Translations under genes and position numbers: made by a program | Notes under the pieces: generated by a model | What the model was told of the DNA's origin: nothing | The model's database searches: none | What the model saw: only the letters and a program-made list of their open reading frames with translations | Assembly (NCBI GenBank): GCA_037127315.1 | Contig: JBBBDQ010001122.1 | Location: 6,507,501-6,571,500 of the forward strand | From: Ascarosepion bandense | Lineage: Eukaryota > Mollusca > Cephalopoda > Sepiida > Sepiidae | DNA length: 64,000 nucleotides | Direction of reading: 5' to 3' | Part shown: in pieces, positions 21,080 to 30,049 of the stretch | Position numbering within the stretch: position 1 is the stretch's first letter | Layout: the number at the start of each line of letters is the position of its first letter

Positions 21080-21113
21080 GATATATATATATATATATAT
21101 AAACGATATATAT

Positions 21114-21154
<41 letters not shown>

Positions 21155-21202
21155 AACGATATATATATATATATATAAACGATATATATATATATATATA
21201 AA

Positions 21203-21241
<39 letters not shown>

Positions 21242-22597
21242 ACTATTTTATTAACACCTGCAGTCAATGTGTGATATTATATCTTCATATTCTTATATCC
21301 TTCTCTTTAAATGTAATGTAATTATTTAAAATGATTTTTTTTAATCATATCACCCCAAGCAAGGCATTCCACTGCCACTATAGCGTAGGGGGTTACATAG
21401 AGGGATTGGGTATAGGAAATGTCAGAAGGAGGGTGATAGACGACTTAGAATGTACATAGGGAGAGAATCGGAGAGAGTCGGAGTGAGTTAGTGTGTTAGG
21501 AGGTGTCTATTGACCCTACATTTAAACTCCTGGAGGTTGTAGCAGTCGGAGAAGCAAGCATGCGGAAGGGAATTCCACAGGCGGGAAGTGCGAGCAAAGA
21601 AGCTGTTGAAGTAGAAATTGCGGTTACATTTCATCGGTTTCACTGTAAAAGGGCGGGACCTAGTTGCTAATCGAGTATCTCGTGAAAATTCACACCTAGG
21701 GGGCACCAGTGATTTAAGTTCATCAGAGCAGAAGCCATGAAAGTATTTATAGAAGAGGCACAGGGAAGCCACATCACGCCAGTGAGAGAGTGACTGCAGG
21801 CGGTCAGCTAAGTCGGTATCAATCTCATTACAGATTCTTCGCTGTATTTTGTCAAGAACCCCGAGGAGAGTAGCAGGGGCACCCGACCAGATGTGGCAGC
21901 AGTATTCAATACACGGGCGGATGGTAGATTTATATAAGTACAGGATAGATGAAGACGGAAAGAATTTCCGGGCCCTGCACAGAGAGTCGATTTAATTTTT
22001 TTTTAAGTTTAAATTTATTTTTTGTAGAGTCGTTGTGGATATGGAAATACTAATTCCATGAAGTTGGGAAAATTCTTTACTTGAGCTTGAAAACTGATAG
22101 TTGGTAAACGATTTATCATCAGCTGAACTTCGTTCGACAAAAAAAGCTAGCCGAGGAAAAGATGTGGGACAGGTCGACCGGCCCTAAAAATCACTATTTT
22201 TAAAACATTTATTAATCTTGAACATTAATCCCCCAAGTGAAGCGGATTTAACTTGAAATGCAGAAATCAGATTTTTTTGTTTTTTTAAGGGGTTTCAAAA
22301 TTAAGCATGTGTTAAAAAATGGTTTATTTTAAGTTTACCTAAGTCTAACAAAATGCTAAATGAAAAAACGATATGGATGGCAAAATGCTATGAAAATGGC
22401 CCCTACCTCGACTCGAACACCGACAACTGGCAGTGTACTATCTTCGACGTACTATTTTTTAATAATCCTCTGTATTATAATAAAGACCGTTATATATATA
22501 TATATTTCCTTTCTGTCACGCTCATAGAGAGAGAGAGAGGGAGAGAGAGAGAGAGAGAGAGAGAATAGCCAGTTATGGAAGCCCTTGCTGCGTGTTT

Positions 22598-22650
<53 letters not shown>

Positions 22651-25600
22651 TATACACCATATTTCCGTCATAAAAGTTGGACCTTTTCGTGAAAAATTCC
22701 TCCCAAAAATTAACTTACGTCTCACACAAATATTTACTGATGTCACCGGAATTAAATATATATGATTATAAATGATTAAATTATGATTGCAGATAAAAAT
22801 AATGTTAAAACATCAGCATCTCCCTACAAAAAAAACAAAAAAACGTAAAAATATGAAAAATACATAAAATCAAAATTGAAAATGACAGTTGAATGTAAAT
22901 ACTCAACTATTATTTTTAGATTTTGTTTGAATTTCTGGGATGAGGAGCTATTTGTATTCGGACTGTTATCCCCATCTTTATTGTTGTTATCACAACGTTT
23001 CCGGCTGATACGTTGTCATAACAACAATAAAGATTAGAAAAATAGTTCAACTATAAATAGTGTATATATCATTTTTAGTTTTTGTAATTGCCTATTTATA
23101 CTTGCGTGTTATACAAAGGTGCGTGTTATGCAACAAATGCGTAGGTTATATGGTGGAAAATATGTTTGTATGTGAGCGTGTTGGTATATATACATATGTT
23201 TTGAGTTTGAGTTTTGTTTAACAGCATATCAACCTCTGTGGGTTATTTAATGCCAAAAAGATGGGTTTTAAGTTATTTTTTAAAATTTTCAGTTATAGTG
23301 AGAAGGTTGATTTAGTCAGATTTTAATGAAAATTATTTGGTTTTTTTATTCTTTTTTATTTTAAAAAACTGAAAATGTCTTTCAGTTTTGTATTCAAAAA
23401 TGTTTCTGGCTGAGAATTTTTTTCCTTCAAAAATGTGTATTTTTATGCTTTCATAGTATTTTGACCCCAGTTTGAGGGTTAACTATTTGCCCATAGCTGG
23501 GACCCTAACAGCTGCTACCACTCCAGGTCAGGGTGGACCTGAGAACAACAGCGATTAAGAGGTGGTTCCATGCTCCTCACAACCTCCCAATCAGAGGCCT
23601 TGCTGCCAAATGCAGTTTACCGTCATACACAGAATCATATATATATATATTTAAATAATACAAACCTATCAGGGAATTTAAAATGTGGGAAGCCTCGCTG
23701 TTTAATTTGTAAACATTTAATAACAGACAAAACATTCTCTGTACCCAACACCAAAATAAAATTACACCCACCAAACCTTACTTGTGACAGCAAAAACATA
23801 ATCTACTTTCTCTTCTGCTCAATTTGCCCCAACAGTGGATATATCGGCGAATCCGGTAATAGCTTTAGATTTCGCTTCAATAATCACAAACTAAATATAC
23901 GACAAAAAAATGTATACTCCCCAATTGCAGCCCATTTTAATCAACCTGATCATACTTTAGAAAATTGCAAATGTTTACTAATAGACTCCAATTTTAGTTC
24001 TACATACACACGCAGAAAGAAAGAAACATACTGGATTTTAAAATTAAATACACACAAGCTAGGGTTAAATAGGGACTTAGGTGTGTTGAATCTTTACAAA
24101 TATTTCAATAGCTAAAAAAATTTTTTTTCAGATATTCCAAGAAATTTTTATCTAAAACAAACAGACTTTCTCTACGGACATGCCGCATGTTGTGAACAAA
24201 CACACCACGTGATGTAAACAAAAAAAAATATTCGAACGCTATCGTGAAATACGTTTCTAATTCAAATTTAAAAATCAGTTGTTTCTGATGAAGGACCGAG
24301 GGCGGTCTGAAATATAAAATATAATAAAAATAAACAAATACTGTTAAAAAAAAGTACATTTTTAAATTCAAAACTTTTTATTAATATTCTTTCCTATATA
24401 TATATATATATATATATAGTGTATTGTAACAAAGTTGTGGAACTCGTAGGTTTTTTAAGCTGCTGTTCATGCATTTACTTTTATAAAGAGTGCTCGATAC
24501 AAACGTAGAGCGTTATATTGTAATGGTTGTTACAATGGTTTATAAATTCATAGTATCACTCCACAAAAAGTTTCGCGTTTCGAAGCTACCTATTAGGTGC
24601 TTCTCATCGGATGACGAAGTTGAAAAAAAATCGTGGAGTGATGCTATGAATTTATAAACCATTGTAACAACTATTACAATATATATTACCAAGTTTACTT
24701 TATCTTAACACCACAATAGTGAGGCGTACAGTAAAAATCAAACTCACTAGCAATGAACAGTGAGTTTAATATATTCACAATGGTTGGAAATATCGTCAGT
24801 CAGTTAAGTGCCATACGTGATACACGCTTAGGCGATCATGTCTCGAAAGAGACATGACTGACTGGGCAGAACATTATTCCGCAGTAGGTTGCCATTGCTT
24901 TCTGCGGTAGACTGGTTGCCGACCAAGGCTATAGAACCCAATCTGTCCTATTATTTAACCCATAACTGGAAGGAATAGACGGATTAATACCTTTCCCAAG
25001 GGTATTTGCACGTAAGTGAATGCAATGAATTCGGCTGGAATTCGAACTCGGCTCCCCGATTTCTCGTTCCGAGCTGATATCCACTGCACTACAACGCACA
25101 TCATCAAATATCTTACTAAACCAAATTTCGGTATTTCGTCGTAGTATAAGTTTGTCTCGTTAGAGTTACAACTAAATTATTAGTGGGTACTCCATACATT
25201 CGGCCTTGTGCTTAGTAAATCACAATATTTAGGTCACTTCAACGTGGTGCAATAGTTAGCAAACTAGTTTTGCTAAACCAACTCACTAATCAATGGGTAT
25301 TTGCAGCTTTGTGTCGCACCTGAAAAAAAGCTACGCTTAGTAAATTACTACTACTTATTTTTATGACACTTTGACTTAGTAACAAGAAAATTCATTAAAC
25401 GTCGCCAGTCACATGCGAAATTTCACTAGAAAAATTGTGCACATCATTTCTGTACCCGTATAATGAATTGAAGCACCCGAATTGTGGCAGTTTGTCGTGA
25501 GGTTCGTGGTGCCCGATCGTACAATTAGCGAGTTAGATTACCGGGACAACTTGTATACAGTCATTGCAACCGACAGAAGAAAAACTAACCGTGATTTCAG

Positions 25601-28600
25601 GGTGGTGCCTGCTGCTTTCACCACAACAATGTGTTGATAAAAAGGGAAGATAATGGGAACACGTGTTTAAAGTTGTTATTGTTAAAAATGCCGCTCAAAA
25701 TGTGATTTATTTACAATACCTCATATAGCGAATTAAAAATAATAATGATGAAAAAATAAAAACCGTCAACACCATGACTTTTCAGAATCTATACGATCAT
25801 GTCTCACAGTTGATTTCCATAATATTTTGAGAAAGATTATTATCATTTACGTGCCGTGTCCCTTAAGGACGTGGGCAATAGAAGCGCTTCACAGCTTTCT
25901 TCATGCTCTTTAAGTTACGTTACATTTACGATCTCTCGTTGACTTGTTTTGATTATAAATGATTAAATTTATGATTTTAAATCAAAATTTAAAAAAAAAA
26001 TGTAAATCTGGTTGAATATTCCATTGAAGCTTTTGTTCCTAAATAATTCCTGTCAATTTATTAGCTTTTTTTTTTAATCATATTACCCCAAGCAAGGCGG
26101 TAACGCCACTGATGTGCAGGGGGCTACGTAAGAGTGGAAAGGTTGGAAAAGAGAAAGCCGGAAACCACATACTAAACAGGAAACAAGGGATGAGCCTCTT
26201 CACCTGTTCAATAGACGTGGGTGGAGTGTGAACCGGGCGATAGTTTAGTCTAAGTTGCTCGTTGTTTCTCTTTTTTCCGCCTTCCTATAATACTCCCTGT
26301 GAGTATTACATTCTCGAAGCCGTTCTCTCTCATAATGTTCAGCTGTCTTTTTCTGATGTTAAAAACGATTTTTTTTTGTTTTCATTTTCTTTAAAACTTC
26401 CTCCTTGCTCACATGTTCTGTCCATGGTATTCTCAATATCCTCCTGTAGAACAATGGGAGAAGTGGTGTCTTTTCCCACAATTTTGAATTCAGTTTATCT
26501 CTCCGAAGTCCTCGAGATTGTCGAATTGTTTTGATTGCTGAGGTCAACTATTGCCCAAAGGCTGAAAACCTCATGATTTTCACAATTTTGGCGGACTTAA
26601 TTGTTCAAATCTAAGACAGGATCAGGTAAATCTTGATATCTACAACTAACCGACTGGGAAAAAATATCGACAGCCACATGAAGGAAATTTGATGAATTTT
26701 GACACATAAAATGTACTTAATAGATATAGAGTAAAAATATTTACACTGTGTACACTCAGACTTTTGTCCTAATCTTTGTTGTTGTTGTCATAACGTTTTG
26801 GCTATTGTTCCTTTCGGCACTTCTTCAGGTCTATCCGGATAATCTACAGAGAATTCTGAACTAAACATTCTATTTAATCTAATGTTCTCGTTCCACTGTC
26901 CCTGCCTAGGGGTACCTTGTCTATTTCTTATTTTTCATTGCTCAGTTATTGCTCGCCCTGTTTCCACTGCATGGCTCAAGGATTGAACTCACAATTACTA
27001 TATCACCAAATTCATATTCAATTCCTGTGCTGGGCTGCGTGTACTTGAACTCAGTAGAAACAAAGTGTGCAATAATTGAACAGTATAAAAAAAATAGATC
27101 TAGACGAGATATCCCTAGATACGGGCAGGAGAACAAGAATGGTTTACTCTCGTTAGATTAAATAAAAGGTTCAGTTAGGAATTACCTGTAGGTTTCCCGG
27201 ATCCATATAAAACTGGTGAAGGCCATCGGGCGCAATGACCGAAGATGAAGAGTATAACGAAAATGAGGACTATAGTCTGAAATGTAAATAGTGTATTAAA
27301 TGATAACTCTTCATCCCAGAAATTCACACAGAAATTAGCGTCAAAATCGCTCATTTAGTGTTGTAAATTTACAGATGAAAAAAACAGAAGAGTGATTTTA
27401 AAAAGTGATCGGTTGTTGAGCCTCATTTACAAAAACAAAAGCAAAATGAAGCTAGATCGAATAGTTTTTCTTCAATAACAACTTTAGAACCGACTTTATG
27501 ACAGAAGAAAAAGTTAAGTAAGGACTATAGAGTCGCAAATTTCTTTGTTCTGTTTCTTTTATTTATTTACAAATTCGGCTACAAACTGAAAGTTGCTATG
27601 TATGTGTTTCCATAAAGGACGTCTCTAAAATGTAAACAAATCTCGTCGGAGGTTTTGAAGTTGAATTCAAGCCGTGCGCTCTTCGAAATAGAGTGTTGCG
27701 ATGATGAGCAATAAGAAGAAAACAACAACTCTAAAATTAAAATTTGACGTCGAGGTTTCGCTTTTAATCTTCGTTCTGAGAGTAGAAAGAATTGGTAAAC
27801 ATATGAGGAAGAATTCGATCAGAGACATCAAGATTTCAGTATACCAGAAAACATTTTACAATATTTTTATTTTAAAAAATAAGAATTTTTATTTTCTTAT
27901 TTTTTTTTAGACAATAATGAATTACTGATTAATCCATAGCTGGGGGTAGAAGAGACGGATTTATGCATTTTCACAAGAGTATTTGCTCCCTGATTTCACA
28001 TTTCTAGCCATTATCCATTATACGACACGCACATCTAAGCTTACAGCACCTGGTATTCCAAAGCGGTCACCTATCTCGGCACTGACCAGGCTTGACGTTT
28101 CTTAATTTCGATGGAGGGAAATTTAAGCGATAGCTACCATATTTTGATGTGATTATAATTCATTAAATGCTATTTAAGATAATAGATGCATACAAAAGGT
28201 TTTTTAAAAAAAGAAAAAGAAAAACAAACAAAAAACTAAACAATGGGAATTTTTGCAAACATTTAATCATTGTGAAATCTTTGAAAATGAAGGTAACATT
28301 TGTTTTCGTCATTACTGTTGGTACAGTCCCTAATGTTACCCCCCCACCCACCCCACGAAAAAAAGGAGAAGTAGAAATCGATTGAAACTATTAACTGAAA
28401 TACTGAATAATATAGTTTTAACGAAACTAGTTGTCACTTGTTCTCTGATGAAGGCATTTTGAAACACCGTATATAAGAAAACCAACAAGAGCAAGAAAAA
28501 AAACAACAAAAAAACAAAAAAAAACACACACACACACACAAAACAAAACAAAAAACAAAAACAAAAACGAAACAAAACAAAACAAAAATCAAACAAAATA

Positions 28601-29150
28601 TGACAAAGTGACTAAAAAATAATAGTGACTAACTTACCTCAAGAATTTTAGTAATGTTTGGATTGTCTGTTGTGTTCGAACCCACGTGGAAATCAGCTTT
28701 ATAGGCACCGGTGATGACGTAGGCCGGGATTTCACCGCCGGCCAAAACTGTACCGCTTCCAGTGGACAATGTCAGGGAAGAAGACACTTTCATTGTACTG
28801 TTAATAGAGGCGGAAAGGTTCGAGTCCTTATTACTAGTAGTAGTAATGTTGTCAGCATTAATGCCACTGTTCGTAACAACATTACTACTGGTGTCAAAAC
28901 GGGTTCCAATTATATCACTTGCGACGCCGCTTGATGTGTTTACTTTGATAATCGGCGAACTTGGAGGGGTACGTTCGATACCCTGCGGTAAGAGGTTCGC
29001 ATGGAAAACGGGTGACGGCGATTGTGAAGAAAGTCCGGTCAAAAACTTCCTAGGTGACACCCGGTCACTTGTTGTTGTTGATACCCTTTGGTTAAGATGG
29101 TCAGCGATCGGGTGAATGTTCCCGTTACTGGCTGTATCCCTGGTGGACAT
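17275..29150 (-). CDS. PRDM13: PRDM13-type PR-domain zinc-finger transcription factor (whole gene; three coding exons)
   Basis: The coding sequence joins 29150-28638, 19472-19229 and 18557-17275 on the minus strand: 513 + 244 + 1283 = 2040 nt, 679 residues plus TGA. All splice sites are GT/AG and the phases fit (0, then 1). Order: a Ser/Thr/Asn-rich N-terminus (1-137), a PR/SET-like domain (about 138-245, with GEQLFVWYS at 226-234), a C2HC finger (C259, C262, H275, C280), a long low-complexity linker, then three C2H2 fingers (about 564-584, 592-612, 621-642) and an acidic tail. The last finger block, including KVCLRPFGDPSNLNKHIRLH, is nearly identical to vertebrate PRDM13. In vertebrates PRDM13 is a nuclear repressor that acts with bHLH factors such as Ptf1a in choosing inhibitory neuron fate; the role here is inferred from orthology. 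Only intron 1 (about 9.2 kb) is heavily invaded by repeats. Confidence 0.93.
18558..19228 (-). other. PRDM13 intron 2 (671 bp) with an antisense LINE 3' fragment
   Basis: The donor is AAAG/GTAATC at 19228 and the acceptor CACAG at 18558. Plus-strand 18790-19075 reads FTVKTHHTTSKKSN, then LRGCFLGGYNLSPFKSRINL, the C-terminal end of the Jockey-like LINE (compare ACFSDCYNLQEFKCRVNRHL at 21.5 kb), so it is inserted antisense to the gene. Confidence 0.75.
19229..19472 (-). CDS. PRDM13: PRDM13 exon 2: main part of the PR domain
   Basis: The acceptor is TTCTTCTTCAG just before 19472, and the donor is at 19228 (GTAATC). The 244-nt exon starts VKFSNGKIVPPEGVQNWLQY and includes ARDRHEQNLEAF and RTLQKGEQLFVWYSDQLARE, the order of PR-domain motifs found in PRDM13. 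It lacks the NHSC motif of active SET methyltransferases, as is usual in this family. The frame stays open upstream of the acceptor for a while, but that stretch is pyrimidine-rich intron. Confidence 0.92.
19670..20400 (+). pseudogene. mariner-type transposase relic, copy 2
   Basis: It aligns with copies 1 and 3: GATTACGAAGGTGTTT, GCCTACATCAAGTGTCTTGA, AGGACTCTGCACCATGCCAC and a 3' end AATCGATCTTATTGAATAAA-like. The first reading reaches DGDFMPPVIFSQG before frameshifting. It is inside PRDM13 intron 1, antisense to the gene. Confidence 0.7.
20445..20527. repeat. (TA)n(GT)n and (TA)n microsatellites
   Basis: A GT tract at 20454-20478 is followed by TA repeats to 20527. Confidence 0.95.
20826..21027. 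repeat. Palindrome with 72-bp arms around a (TA)n centre
   Basis: The left arm starts ATATGCGTATCTAAGTAAGT and ends CATTTCGTCGTATGCAATTA. After about 55 bp of TA repeats the same arm returns in reverse complement with essentially one difference (TATACA versus TATATACA). Confidence 0.9.
21028..21240. repeat. AAACGAT(AT)n minisatellite
   Basis: Directly beside the palindrome, AAACG interrupts TA repeats about six times, at irregular spacing of about 25 bp or more (21050, 21074, 21099, 21152, 21177, 21202). Its AT runs produce spurious Ile-Tyr frames on both strands. Confidence 0.85.
21340..22010 (-). mobile_element. Jockey-like LINE, 5'-truncated, best-preserved 3' end
   Basis: Minus-strand coding continues from about 22000 through YCCHIWSGAPATLLGVLDKI and SLSHWRDVASLCLFYKYFHG to FCSDELKSLVPPRCEFSRDT and SRLWNSLPHACFSDCYNLQE, ending with a stop at 21488. 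A short 3' UTR ends GGGGTGATATGATTAAAAAA at 21340. This copy is the best reference in the window for the parent of the 80-bp satellite: the segment between two TCACT sites (about 21793 and 21712) is 81 bp and covers SLSHWRDV to FCSDEL. Confidence 0.88.
22493..22648. repeat. (TA)n, (GA)n and (AC)n microsatellites
   Basis: Short TA repeats at 22493-22506, GA repeats at 22526-22565 and AC repeats at 22600-22648 are separated by short unique segments. Confidence 0.95.
22940..23045 (-). repeat. Inverted-repeat remnant of the hammerhead-SINE tail
   Basis: CTTTATTGTTGTTAT and ACAACG recur in reverse complement as CGTTGT and ATAACAACAATAAAG around TTCCGGCTGAT. The minus strand reads GGAAACGUUGUGAUAACAAC then AAUAAAGAUGGGGA, like the tail following the core at 54217-54290, but the core itself is destroyed. 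Confidence 0.5.
23570..24115 (+). pseudogene. Penelope-like element: GIY-YIG endonuclease C-terminal coding fragment
   Basis: An open frame of 181 codons from ATG at 23570 encodes a Cys knuckle (KCGKPRCLICKHL), a second Cys pair (LTCDSKNIIYFLFCSICP) and the YIG half of a GIY-YIG nuclease (SGYIGESGNSFRFRFNNHK). An acidic residue in RRKKETYWILKLNTHKLGLN is the probable metal ligand. The GIY half is IIY. Such a domain after the RT is diagnostic of endonuclease-bearing Penelope-like retroelements. The first 25 codons pass through a (TA)n tract and are probably not original. The RT is missing (5' truncation), so the fragment is not autonomous despite its open frame. Confidence 0.82.
24279..24343 (+). 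ncRNA. Hammerhead ribozyme motif downstream of the Penelope endonuclease frame
   Basis: CUGAUGA is at 24285-24291. Stem II is AG(G)ACCG/CGGUCU with one bulged G, GAAA is at 24309-24312, and stem III is AUAU/AUAU around AAA with A24323 before the cleavage site. Stem I can pair UUGUUU (24279-24284) with AAACAA (24332-24337) but only with an 8-nt bulge. It lies 170 bp beyond the stop of the GIY-YIG frame on the same strand, where the terminal repeat of a Penelope element belongs. Confidence 0.65.
24420..24680. mobile_element. Penelope terminal repeats, short inverted pair
   Basis: TAAAGAGTGCTCGATACAAA, TAATGGTTGTTACAATGG and ATTCATAGTATCACTCCACA match the terminal repeat at 58.8-58.95 kb. From 24630 the end returns in inverse (GTGGAGTGATGCTATGAATT, CATTGTAACAACTATTACA). 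The minus strand of 24550-24625 contains a hammerhead-like core CCGAUGA (U4 changed to C), stem II GAAGC/GCUUC and GAAAC. (TA)n at 24398-24417 borders it. Confidence 0.65.
24798..25105 (-). mobile_element. tRNA-derived SINE, family A, full length
   Basis: In complement the head reads GTAGTGCAGTGGATATCAGC (A-box region) and GCCGAGTTCGAATTCC (B box), and the element ends with ACTTAACTGACTGAC. It is the clearest copy of the family in the window. Confidence 0.85.
26076..26245 (-). mobile_element. LINE 3' end
   Basis: The complement ends GCCTTGCTTGGGGTAATATG ATTAAAAA, the shared LINE 3' terminus. It is almost identical to 62040-62225 along about 170 bp (CCGGAAACCACAT, GGGATGAGCCTCTT, TTCAATAGACGTGGGTGGAG). 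Confidence 0.7.
26359..26500 (-). pseudogene. Non-LTR reverse-transcriptase C-terminal fragment
   Basis: A minus frame reads FYRRILRIPWTEHVSKEEVL then KKM. The RRxLRIxWTxHVxxEEVLxxM string is found near the C-terminus of many metazoan LINE polyproteins. It differs from the Jockey-like family elsewhere in the window. Only about 45 codons survive. Confidence 0.65.
26720..27150 (-). mobile_element. tRNA-headed SINE-like element with hammerhead-derived 3' end (diverged copy)
   Basis: The minus strand has a B-box-like AATTGTGAGTTCAATCC near 26995-26979, a body, then CCUGAAGAAGUGCCGAAAGG, AACAAUAGCCAAAACGUU and the shared tail AAGAUUAGGACAAAAGUC. The order matches the copy at 53760-54075. The ribozyme core is damaged (GAAAC has become AAAAC). 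A further tail-like piece lies on the plus strand at 27225-27305. Confidence 0.55.
27930..28125 (-). mobile_element. Composite 5S rRNA-tRNA SINE, second copy
   Basis: The complement of CACCTGGTATTCCAAAGCGG and TCACCTATCTCGGCACTGAC is 5S-like. It is followed through GTAAGCTTAGATGTGCGTG by a family A tRNA-like region and body. The junction is the same as at 9.43 kb. Confidence 0.7.
28437..28489 (+). ncRNA. Hammerhead-like motif in PRDM13 intron 1, antisense to the gene
   Basis: CUGAUGA at 28445-28451 and GAAAC at 28461-28465 are present. Stem III is the minimal AC/GU around ACC, with A28471 before the cleavage site. Stem I can pair UUCU with AGAA and CUUG with CAAG (28437-28444 with 28476-28489) with bulges. 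Stem II (AGGCAUUUU) is weak and probably decayed. It lies about 150 bp from the exon 1 donor, on the opposite strand. Confidence 0.5.
28485..28595. repeat. A-rich (AAAAC)n tract
   Basis: A and AAAAC/AAAC runs, with a short CA repeat at 28528-28540, lie immediately inside the PRDM13 exon 1 donor. They generate a spurious Phe/Cys-rich minus frame. Confidence 0.9.
28638..29150 (-). CDS. PRDM13: PRDM13 exon 1: N-terminus and start of the PR domain
   Basis: The first in-frame ATG is at 29150-29148. The frame is open upstream to a TAG at 29276-29274 without another ATG, so this is the preferred start. The exon encodes 171 residues, mostly Ser/Thr/Asn-rich and probably disordered. It ends IPAYVITGAYKADFHVGS, then NITKILE, which is the beginning of the PR domain. 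The donor GAG/GTAAGTT is strong and leaves phase 0 to match exon 2. The N-terminal extension is longer than in vertebrate PRDM13, where the PR domain begins near the N-terminus. An upstream exon spliced near 29275 cannot be excluded. Confidence 0.85.
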
Positions 29151-29945
29151 AGTTTTCGGATGTGGTGAGTTGGTGTTACTGGTGTTAGAGTTTGCGTTCG
29201 TTGCGAAGGGCAGGTACCAAGTCCGAACCAGTCGGACCGACGAAGGTACCGTGTGGGTGGGATGCAAGATTTTCTACAACTGATGTTCATGGCGTGTTTG
29301 CTTGGTGCTTTTCTAGGCTGGGACGTCCGCTATAGTTTCCTGGACGGAGTCGCTATCGAAATGTGTGAGAGAAATTGATGGTGACACAGATGTTAGTGCA
29401 AGCAGGCGGGCATCCCTCTGACAAAAGCCCCACTGTGAAAAATGAGCACATGTCACTGTGTTAGTGTAAGCATGTGCCACTGACTGAGGTGGGAGTGAGT
29501 CAGGACAATGTGTTTGAGGGTGAACATGTTTCAGTGTACACAGATGAGAGAAAAAGGCGAGGAGAAGAAGAAAAGAAACACTGGGTAAGTTTGCGTGTGC
29601 TACAGAACTGCGCACTGTTTTGGACTGCTCCTTAACCACCACCCGGTTCTTTTTTAAAAACGAGCCCGATCTTATTGACGACCGGAATACTTCACCTACC
29701 ACTACCAATAATAATAATAATAATAATAATGATAACGACAAATACAAAACAGGAAGAAGCACGACGACGACGACCACCACCACCACCAGCAACAACAACA
29801 ACAACAACAACAACACCCGAGAAAGAATTGGAACAATCTAAATTTAGCATTAATAAAATTAACAAGAATACGAGGGAAAAGAATGGAATATCAAAAAAAA
29901 AAAAAAAAAAATGTTGTCACTTGAGCCCTAATTTACAAAAGCAGT
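29151..29945 (-). other. 5' flank and probable 5' UTR of PRDM13; trinucleotide repeats
   Basis: 29290-29620 is less AT-rich than its surroundings and may hold the promoter or 5' UTR. Further up are (AAT)n at 29706-29730, (ACG/ACC)n at 29761-29790 and (AAC)n at 29790-29814, and poly(A) at 29893-29911. These give a poly-Leu/Val minus frame that is not a gene. No TATA box or initiator could be assigned. Confidence 0.5.
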
Positions 29946-29946
29946 A

Positions 29947-30002
<56 letters not shown>
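29946..30002. repeat. (TATC)n microsatellite
   Basis: An uninterrupted TATC tetranucleotide tract is followed 220 bp later by a second at 30222-30267. The two tracts bracket a hammerhead-SINE 3' end. Confidence 0.97.
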
Positions 30003-30049
30003 CAGATGAGGTAGTATTTACAGTATTTACATTATTCGGACCATTGTCC

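Larger units (their letters stand above)
19473..28637 (-). other. PRDM13 intron 1 (about 9.2 kb), repeat-rich
   Basis: The donor is GAG/GTAAGTT at 28637. The intron holds, from low to high coordinate, a mariner relic, (TA)n palindromes, a LINE, microsatellites, a Penelope GIY-YIG fragment, Penelope terminal repeats, SINEs and a hammerhead motif. The uncovered parts at 22020-23200, 25106-26075 and 27310-27925 are AT-rich with no gene recognised. Confidence 0.85.

Noticed and set aside
20861..21267. Ile-Tyr-rich frames on both strands
   Set aside because: They are translations of (TA)n.
22100..22150. Minus-strand CUGAUGA followed by a UAAA/UUUA hairpin as a hammerhead
   Set aside because: The hairpin is followed by CCAAC instead of GAAAN and no stem III or stem I could be drawn.
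23570..24115. Homing endonuclease or bacterial GIY-YIG contaminant
   Set aside because: The Cys knuckles, the eukaryotic repeat context and a downstream hammerhead fit a Penelope-like element.
29313..29816. Minus frame of 167 codons beginning with poly-Leu/Val
   Set aside because: The Leu/Val run is the read-through of trinucleotide repeats; there is no domain and no splice context.
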